Positions 57,933 through 64,000 of a DNA stretch of 64,000 nt are shown here, piece after piece; position 1 is the first letter of the stretch; the number at the start of each line of letters is the position of its first letter. Both the position numbers and the translations under genes were made by a program. The stretch spans positions 6,138,001 to 6,202,000 of the forward strand of contig NZ_JAGRPV010000001.1 in NCBI RefSeq assembly GCF_030014955.1. Reading direction: 5' to 3'. The stretch is from Cohnella hashimotonis. GTDB lineage: Bacteria; Bacillota; Bacilli; Paenibacillales; Paenibacillaceae. A model generated the notes under the pieces. It searched no databases and had not been told where the DNA came from. It saw nothing but the letters and a program-made list of their open reading frames with translations.

Positions 57933-60368
57933 CTAAACGTCCCGCTCCAGCAGATCCGTCTCCACGACCGGCCGCGCCGCGTCCCGCGGCACGCGGTACG
58001 TCTTGATCTCGCTCGGCCCGAACTCTGCGCGGATGATGCGTCCGAACCGCGGCAGCGCGATCTCCGCCTGCGTGCGGCGTCCCTCCGTCTCATAAGCGCG
58101 GACGATCAGGTCGTCGCCGCCGCCTTCCGCGATCTTCACCGCACTCACGACGACATTGTCCGCGGAAGATGCCACATACGAATCCGCCAGCGGCAGGTCG
58201 CCTTCATGGTACGTTTCGATGACTGCCGTCGGCCTGCAGTTCAGCTCCGCCGCGCGATGCGCGGTGCCGGCCTGCTCCCAGCCGCCTTCGTGCGGCAGCA
58301 GCGAATAATTGAACCGCTGGATGCCCTGATCGATAAACGAATACTCCCCGTCCGGCTCCGGTACGAGCGGATCGTGATGCGCATAGATCGGGCTGCGCAA
58401 AACAGTCAGCGCCAGTTCCTTGCCCGAGATGCTGTAGCTGTACTTGGCGTCGTTCAGCAGGCTGACGCCGTAGATTTTGTTCGTCTGGCGCGTCAAGCCC
58501 GTATAGTCGACCCAGCTCTGGCCCGGCTCCTCTTCGCCGTTGTGCTCGCGCTGGATCGTGCCGTAAGGCGTTTCGTACGTATGCTTGCTGAAGATGACGT
58601 TGATCGGAAAAACGAGCTTAAGCATCTTAAACTTCTCGCGCCAGTCCACCGTCACGCTGACATCGATCAGCTCGCGGTCCGGATACATGGCGAAGTCCTG
58701 CACGAGCTTCGAATCGCCGTACCGGCTTACTACGCGAATGACCGACTTGACCGGTCCGTGCTCGATACGCGACACTTTAACCGCCTTAAATTCGCCTGCT
58801 GCCTTATTAAAATGAAGCACGTCGTGGCTCCAGGTATCCGATTTGTCGTCGATGACGACCGCACGGGCCGCAGGACCGGCAAACACGTCGTGCTCCGCCT
58901 TCTTGTCGCGCAGGCTCTTGATCGCGCCCGAATCCCGGTCGAATTCCAGACGGAAGCGTCCGTTTTCCAGCACCAGATCGCTGGCGGCGATCGGCGTGCC
59001 CAAGCCTTTAAGCGACTCCGACTCCGCGACCAGCTTGTAAGTCCGGTAGCCGAGCGGCGGCAGCTCCGCCATGAAGCTCAGGCGATAGCGCCCCCCCGAG
59101 GTCGCCTGCGACTGCACCGTCTGAAACGGCACCGGCGTATCGTTTTCGTCCGTCAGCACAGTCTTCGGTCCGATGCCCCCGACTTCGAGCTCCACGTTAA
59201 CCTTGCTTGCCCACGCATGCGGATTGAACACGACGATCGGCTTCATGCCCTCGTCCTGCCGGATGCCGACGCGCCACGAGATCGACTGCACCGCATCGTT
59301 GAGCGCGCGGTCCGCAATCGCCATCGCTTCGCCGAACAGGTAACGCGCGTCCTCGTAGGCCGACTCCAGGCTCGTACCCGCCAGAATGTCGTGGAATTGG
59401 TTGAACAGCACGTTTTTCCAAGCCCGTCCGAACGCCTCGAGCGGATACGGCTGCCCCGTAATCCAGGAAGCGAGCGCCGAGTACTTCTCTGCAGCGGCAA
59501 GACGGTTCTCCGCCTGACGGTTCCACTGCTTGATGCCCGAGTGCGCGCTGTAGCAGCCGCTCGCGTGGTGCTGAAGATCGTCGTGGACGACCGGAAACGA
59601 CATTCCGGATGCCTCCATGTCCGCAAAGTATTGGTCGGGCGTCGCAAATACGAGCTTCGGCAGCTCCGGATCGTCGTTCAGCGCGCGGATGCTCTCGATG
59701 TTTTCCTTGGTCGGGCCGCCGCCGTGGTTGCCGACGCCGTAGAAGAACAGCAGGTCGTTCAGCGGATCCTTGAACTCGCCCAGCGCGCGGCGCACATGGC
59801 CGCCGAGCTCCTTGCCCCAGGACAGGTACTCGAACATGATGCGGAACGTCAGCACCTTCGAGCCGTCGTCCGCCTGCCACCAGAACAGCCGGCTCGGCAA
59901 GCCTTTCTCGTTCGGCATCGGCCGCATCATGACATAGTAGTCCATGCCGCTCTTCTTCAGAATCTGCGGAAGCATGGCATTGTGGCCGAAGCTATCGACG
60001 TTGTAGCCGACCTTCGCCGTCACCCCGAACTTTTCCATAAAGTAACGCTGCCCGTACAGCCCCTGCCGCACGAACGACTCGCCGCTTGGAATGTTGCAGT
60101 CCGGCTGGATCCACCAGCCGCCGACGATATTCCAACGGCCTTCGGCCACCCGCCGGCGGATCTCCTCGAACATATCCGGCGCGTTGATCTCCACCCATTC
60201 GTACATCGCTGCCGAGCTGGACGTGAACACGAAGTCGTCGTACTCCTTCATGCGATCGAGCGCCGAGCGGAACGTCGCCTTGACTTCCTGGAAGCCCTCC
60301 TGCCATTGCCACAGCCATACCGGGTCGAGGTGCGCGTTGCCGATCATGTAGAGCTTTCTATGCTTCAT
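57933..60368 (-). CDS. GH38 alpha-mannosidase
   Basis: 811 residues, no signal peptide. Zinc ligands sit in NAHLDPVWLW and in YNVDSFGHNAMLP, which also holds the nucleophile Asp; WWIQPDCNIPSGES is typical. The middle three-helix bundle and C-terminal sandwich follow at normal length. It removes alpha-mannosyl units from imported glycans inside the cell. Its ATG directly abuts the stop of the FGGY kinase gene. Confidence 0.9.
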   Translation of the reverse strand: MKHRKLYMIGNAHLDPVWLWQWQEGFQEVKATFRSALDRMKEYDDFVFTSSSAAMYEWVEINAPDMFEEIRRRVAEGRWNIVGGWWIQPDCNIPSGESFVRQGLYGQRYFMEKFGVTAKVGYNVDSFGHNAMLPQILKKSGMDYYVMMRPMPNEKGLPSRLFWWQADDGSKVLTFRIMFEYLSWGKELGGHVRRALGEFKDPLNDLLFFYGVGNHGGGPTKENIESIRALNDDPELPKLVFATPDQYFADMEASGMSFPVVHDDLQHHASGCYSAHSGIKQWNRQAENRLAAAEKYSALASWITGQPYPLEAFGRAWKNVLFNQFHDILAGTSLESAYEDARYLFGEAMAIADRALNDAVQSISWRVGIRQDEGMKPIVVFNPHAWASKVNVELEVGGIGPKTVLTDENDTPVPFQTVQSQATSGGRYRLSFMAELPPLGYRTYKLVAESESLKGLGTPIAASDLVLENGRFRLEFDRDSGAIKSLRDKKAEHDVFAGPAARAVVIDDKSDTWSHDVLHFNKAAGEFKAVKVSRIEHGPVKSVIRVVSRYGDSKLVQDFAMYPDRELIDVSVTVDWREKFKMLKLVFPINVIFSKHTYETPYGTIQREHNGEEEPGQSWVDYTGLTRQTNKIYGVSLLNDAKYSYSISGKELALTVLRSPIYAHHDPLVPEPDGEYSFIDQGIQRFNYSLLPHEGGWEQAGTAHRAAELNCRPTAVIETYHEGDLPLADSYVASSADNVVVSAVKIAEGGGDDLIVRAYETEGRRTQAEIALPRFGRIIRAEFGPSEIKTYRVPRDAARPVVETDLLERDV

Positions 60369-61940
60369 TTAAACGATTTCCCCTTCCGTCAGGCGGGCGC
60401 CGCCCATGCGGGTCAGCGCCTCGTCGTAATCCGTGAAAATGCCCGCACATACCGCCGCATGCACGGCCGCGCCAAAGGCCGCTTCTTCCCGCGCATCGGC
60501 GAGCTCAAGCGGCGCGCCGATCCGTTGCTCCAACAGCCGGCGCAGCGCCGGGTTGCGGCGAAGGCCGTTGCCCGCGCCGACGTGGCGCCGCACGCCGGCG
60601 AGCAGCTCTGCCGGCAGTTGCGCGGCGAACGCGGCCAGCTCGTCCGCGACGCCAGCCAGCAGGCCCGCGGTCAGCGCCTGCGGCGTCAGCGTCGCCGATG
60701 TCAGCGACGCGATCTCGCCCGCACGCGCCGGGTCGACGCGCGTCCCGAAAAACGCGGCGTCGACGCGCGGCAGCGGATGCCCCTCGTCGAGCGCCGTCAG
60801 CGCCCAGCGATTCATCGCGTCGTACAAGCGCTCGCTCGGCACGCTGCCTTCGCCGCCGCCAAGCGTTTCCGCGATCTCGCGGTAAAATCCGGCGAGCAGC
60901 GCATAGGACTTGCCGCCTCCCAGCGAGGCGCCGGCCAGCAGCCAGCCGCCGTCCGGAAACGGGCGCAGCTCCAGCCCGCCCGCCGGCTCGACCGGCTCCG
61001 GCGTGTAAAGAGACAGCTGCGCGCCCGTTCCTACATTAAAAAGCAGGCTCCCCGTCAGCGCCGGCACCGTGCCGAGATAGCTCGCCTGGTTGTCGCCGAT
61101 GGCGACAGCGACCGGGATGCCCTCCGGCGTCGTGCCGACGAGAGCGCCAGCCGGCGTCGCGCCGGACCGAGTGCCGGCAGGTCTCGCCAGCGCCGGCAGC
61201 AGCGTCGCGTCGATGCCGGCACGCGCAACCGCGGCCGCGTCGAACGACCGGCTCCGCAGGTCGAACAGACCGAGGCCTGCCGCCTGCGTGGCGTCCATAA
61301 GCGGCGCCGGCCTATCCGTCAGCCGCATCGCGACGTAATCGCCGACGGTGCAAAGCTTGGCGGCCGCCTCTGGCACGCAGCCGTTCCGGCGCAGCACATC
61401 GTGCGTCAGCAAGCCGTACCCTGACGGAACGGGATAGCCGCTCAAGGTCTCGAGCTGCTCCCGATAGGTCGGCTCGCCGGAGGACGCCCGCCTGACACCC
61501 GCCGCTGCGCCTGCTTCGATTGTCCCTGCCGCCGCGCCCGCTTCGATTGTCGCTGTCCCCCCGCTTGGCGCCTGTCGCTCTCCGCGTCCGTCCTGCCACG
61601 TATAAAGCGGACTGACGGCCCTGCCGTGTCCGTCGACATAGAGGATGCCGTGCATTTGCGCGGAGATGCCGATCGCCGCCGTTTCCGGCCGGAGGTCCCG
61701 CCATTCCTCAAGCAGCGCAAGCAACTCGTCCGCGATGCGGTCCGGGTCCTGGAGCCGCTCGTCCGGCGCCTCGCCCGCGATCGCCGCATGGTTCGGCCGA
61801 ACGATCGTGCGCGCCGCGCTGCCATTCCGCGTATCGACCGCCGTCGCGCATAGCGAGGTCGTGCCGATATCGAGGCCAATCACGTATCGTTTATCCGCCC
61901 CGCTCGCGCCCCGCATGGCATTCTCTGTGAATTCAGACAT
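60369..61940 (-). CDS. FGGY-family carbohydrate kinase
   Basis: 523 residues: YVIGLDIGTTSLCATAVD, ISAQMHGILYVD, TWQDGR, GDYVAMRLT, and the C-terminal GGGKSYALLAGFYREIAE and VGAGNGLRRNPALR. The length and MHG motif recall xylulokinase or the SHPK/sedoheptulokinase branch. Residues about 135-160 carry an inserted Ala/Gly stretch with a 9-residue tandem duplication (TIEAGAAAG, 27-bp period near 61513 and 61540). ATG 61940 has AGGAGG six bases upstream; the ATG at 61946 overlaps that site. Confidence 0.85.
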   Translation of the reverse strand: MSEFTENAMRGASGADKRYVIGLDIGTTSLCATAVDTRNGSAARTIVRPNHAAIAGEAPDERLQDPDRIADELLALLEEWRDLRPETAAIGISAQMHGILYVDGHGRAVSPLYTWQDGRGERQAPSGGTATIEAGAAAGTIEAGAAAGVRRASSGEPTYREQLETLSGYPVPSGYGLLTHDVLRRNGCVPEAAAKLCTVGDYVAMRLTDRPAPLMDATQAAGLGLFDLRSRSFDAAAVARAGIDATLLPALARPAGTRSGATPAGALVGTTPEGIPVAVAIGDNQASYLGTVPALTGSLLFNVGTGAQLSLYTPEPVEPAGGLELRPFPDGGWLLAGASLGGGKSYALLAGFYREIAETLGGGEGSVPSERLYDAMNRWALTALDEGHPLPRVDAAFFGTRVDPARAGEIASLTSATLTPQALTAGLLAGVADELAAFAAQLPAELLAGVRRHVGAGNGLRRNPALRRLLEQRIGAPLELADAREEAAFGAAVHAAVCAGIFTDYDEALTRMGGARLTEGEIV

Positions 61941-62068
61941 CAGCATCCTCCTTTCAACCGCATGCCGGAATCCAAGTCGCGCTACAAACGCCGTACAACG
62001 CCTCTTCGCCGTCCTTCACCATTCAGAAGCGTCCCCGCGACTCCAACGCGACCTGGCCTCGCCATTCC

Positions 62069-63328
62069 TCAATCCAGTCCTTCAAGCCCATACAGCTCGA
62101 TGACGTTGTCGCGGAAGATGCGGTTCGCAAAATCGATCGCTTCGGCCTCATCCAACGCCCCGGCTTCCACCTTCTCGCTCAGCGTCTCGGCAACGATCCG
62201 TCTGGCCAGTTTCAAATGCGCATAAGTGCCTTCGATATGATTGTAGTCCCCGCCGAAGCCCTGGATCTTGTTGGCCGGCACCATCTCGATCGCCTGATGC
62301 AGCGTCTGCTTGGCGGCGGTCGGCGTGATGATGTAGACCCAGGTGAAGTCCATGTAGGCGTTCGGGAAATTTTTGACCATGCTGAGGTACACCTGATGAT
62401 AAGGAAAGCCGACGTGCAGCAGCACGAAGCGCGCCTCCGGGTAATCCAGCAGCAGCGGCACGAGGTGCTCGGCGTTGGAGCGTCCGATGATGTTGCCGTC
62501 GCCCGAGACGCTTGTCTCGTGATGTCCGGTATGGATCTGCACGGGCAGGCCGATCGCGGTCGACCGTTCGATAATATGCCGGATGATATAATCCTGGAGC
62601 GGTCTCAGCTCGTTCTCCGTCATCTCGGTCCCGCCGAGCAGCCGGTCGTACAGCCGTTCCGCGTCGCCAAGCGTCGGATTGCCGCAGGCCAATGTTCTCC
62701 AGTAGGCGTGGCCCAGCTTGGTGGCGACCATGCCCTCTTGCTTGTATCGTTGCAGCAGGCCGTCCGTCGCGTCGAGATAGGCGCGGAACGAACGCACGAT
62801 GGCGTCTTTGTCCGTCATCCGCCAGACCGCGAGGAGGTCCTCCGTCGTATTCAATCGGAAGGTAAAATCGAGGAACATGATCGGCCGGAACCGATCGTAG
62901 CCGAGGTCCGTCGTCTGGATAAGCGTAAAAGCCAGATCGATACCCGACCGCTCGCCGAGCACGTCGTCGTACCAGCCCGGATTTGCGCTGGCCGCGAGCA
63001 CGCTCGCATTGGCTTGCAGGATGCCTTCCGCGTTCCATTCGCGAAGGCCGTGCAGCTCTTCCATCGCCTGCTTGAACATGCGGGCATAGGTCGTGTTGGA
63101 CGTCCGCCGCCAATATTTCAGAAAAATAGATGCTCGTTCTTCGTCGGACAAGCCGAGGTCCCGGTCAAGCGCGCCGCGCTTCATGCCGGCCGTGATGAGG
63201 TCTGATTCCAGATAGTGAAGCAGCGAAAACAGATCGTGATTCTCTCTGCGGCGAATCTCGGGCGTCGCCAGATGCTCGTGCGCGTCGATAATGCGGAGCT
63301 GCCGGATGTGATCGTGTATGGTTTGCAT
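62069..63328 (-). CDS. Amidohydrolase-superfamily protein
   Basis: 419 residues: metal ligands HEH in RIIDAHEHL, a His in QIHTGHHET, HVGFPY, and GFGGDYNHIEG with the late Asp. The layout fits the TIM-barrel amidohydrolases near glucuronate isomerase and COG2159 decarboxylases. No signal peptide. It sits between the binding-protein gene and the FGGY kinase gene, so a role in converting a sugar acid or aldose before phosphorylation is possible but unproven. The 168-base spacer after the binding-protein stop shows nothing further. Confidence 0.75.
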   Translation of the reverse strand: MQTIHDHIRQLRIIDAHEHLATPEIRRRENHDLFSLLHYLESDLITAGMKRGALDRDLGLSDEERASIFLKYWRRTSNTTYARMFKQAMEELHGLREWNAEGILQANASVLAASANPGWYDDVLGERSGIDLAFTLIQTTDLGYDRFRPIMFLDFTFRLNTTEDLLAVWRMTDKDAIVRSFRAYLDATDGLLQRYKQEGMVATKLGHAYWRTLACGNPTLGDAERLYDRLLGGTEMTENELRPLQDYIIRHIIERSTAIGLPVQIHTGHHETSVSGDGNIIGRSNAEHLVPLLLDYPEARFVLLHVGFPYHQVYLSMVKNFPNAYMDFTWVYIITPTAAKQTLHQAIEMVPANKIQGFGGDYNHIEGTYAHLKLARRIVAETLSEKVEAGALDEAEAIDFANRIFRDNVIELYGLEGLD

Positions 63329-63496
63329 CTCTTCTGTCTCTCCTTCCGCTAGCCCGTGCGGAATTGGGAGGGCCGGCCGGCAGCGGCCCCGGCGAACCGC
63401 GGTACATGCCCGTTGGTCGCCGGTCCGTGCCGAACCGCAGATCCGTGCCTGCGGCGACTGCCGTTCCTTCCATGCCGCTCCTTCGAATTAACAGTC

Positions 63497-64000
63497 TTAG
63501 TCGACCTTCAGCTCCGGGAAGGCGTTCTTGACTTCTTTTTTGAAGCTTGCGACCACTTTGTCGTAATCCGTCTTGTTCGTAATGCCTTGGCCCGCCGACT
63601 TGCGCCACAGGCTGAGGATCTCTTCGCCGTACTTGTCGGCGGACAGCGCCGGCAGCTTCGTGACGGTGTCGTAATAAGGCTTCAAGATGTTCTGGTCGCC
63701 GAAGAAGCTCGACTTGAACGAATCCATGTTGTCTTGATATACCGTAGCGAGGCCCGGCATGTTGCCCGTCTTGCCGAGGTTGTACGTCTGCCATTCGGAG
63801 CTTGCGATATACTTGATGAATTCGTAAGCCAGTTCCTTGTTCGGCGACTTGTCATAGATGCCGCGGTACGTACCGCCGGTGTAGAAGCCGAGCGGCGTGG
63901 AAGCGACGCCGAATTTACCCACGGCCTTGTCGTCCTTGTTGTCGATCATGAAGCCTGCCCATGCCGGCATGGAAGTGAGAACGACCGTGCCGCTGTTCAG
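63497..64000 (-). CDS. Extracellular solute-binding protein, C-terminal part
   Basis: 168 residues visible, continuing beyond the right edge in frame: PAWAGFMIDNKDDKAVGKFG, KSPNKELAYEFIKYIAS, ending FPELKVD. This is the C-terminal half of a CUT1-type sugar-binding protein. It is transcribed into the amidohydrolase and glycosidase genes, so it likely delivers their substrate. Permease genes are presumably upstream, outside the window. Confidence 0.85.
   Translation of the reverse strand: MNSGTVVLTSMPAWAGFMIDNKDDKAVGKFGVASTPLGFYTGGTYRGIYDKSPNKELAYEFIKYIASSEWQTYNLGKTGNMPGLATVYQDNMDSFKSSFFGDQNILKPYYDTVTKLPALSADKYGEEILSLWRKSAGQGITNKTDYDKVVASFKKEVKNAFPELKVD

Noticed and set aside
57104..58006. Plus-strand frames encoding repeats of GIPCRYRTRRP
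   Set aside because: They are translations of the palindrome array with no ribosome site or protein-like composition.
58206..61424. A 1072-codon plus-strand frame
   Set aside because: It lies opposite the GH38 and FGGY genes, which have clear catalytic motifs; a GC-rich codon-position effect explains the long antisense frame. The same holds for 4340-6541 opposite the CGTase and 30436-32838 opposite purL.

Overview
The window looks like a chromosomal segment of a high-GC, spore-former-type Firmicute of the Paenibacillaceae, with Cohnella or a GC-rich Paenibacillus the best fit. The reasons are the Bacillus-style purEKBCSQLFMNHD order under a guanine riboswitch and a PurR-type box, strong AGGAGG ribosome sites with many GTG/TTG starts, LacI-family sugar regulators with CUT1 transporters that lack their own ATPase, a very large S-layer-homology (SLH) protein, and spacers packed with short palindromic repeats. 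The species assignment is inference. I saw no rRNA, tRNA, insertion sequence, prophage or CRISPR array.

Layout. 0-6.6 kb: an esterase, an MFS exporter, a LacI-type repressor and a secreted cyclodextrin glucanotransferase (CGTase). The esterase and the CGTase are each preceded by the same kind of leader: promoter, conserved hairpin, terminator. 6.6-10 kb: a compact cluster made of a 38-residue four-cysteine peptide, a MauE-like membrane protein, a membrane-anchored thioredoxin-fold protein and an ABC exporter. A LacI-type operator almost identical to the one on the MFS promoter lies just upstream of the peptide. 10-21 kb: maltodextrin utilisation, with a chemoreceptor, a GH13 lipoprotein, malG/malF/malE-type uptake genes, a divergent MalR-like regulator and a GH15 glucoamylase. 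21-23.4 kb: an S66 peptidase, an alpha/beta hydrolase and a 39-residue membrane peptide.

23.4-38.6 kb: the complete 12-gene de novo purine operon, read right to left, with a PurR box, promoter, guanine aptamer and terminator ahead of purE. Two spacers inside the operon are filled with palindromic repeats and a third can form a long hairpin. PurF and PurK have unusual N-terminal extensions. 38.7-43.6 kb: two acetyltransferase-like genes (one interrupted by an in-frame stop), an ABC exporter with a cyclic-nucleotide-binding domain, and an AT-rich orphan gene. 43.7-48.1 kb: a riboswitch-controlled purine permease, a YdcF-family protein and guaA, which complete a purine supply theme. 48.2-53.2 kb: the SLH protein and a Bcp peroxiredoxin. 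53.4-64 kb: a glycan-use locus (solute-binding protein, amidohydrolase, FGGY kinase, GH38, SIS isomerase, ROK kinase, GH36), interrupted by a second palindrome array related to the one inside the pur operon.

The most promising undescribed elements are the cysteine-peptide/oxidative-folding/ABC cluster with its operator link to the LacI repressor, and the paired leader RNAs in front of the esterase and the CGTase.
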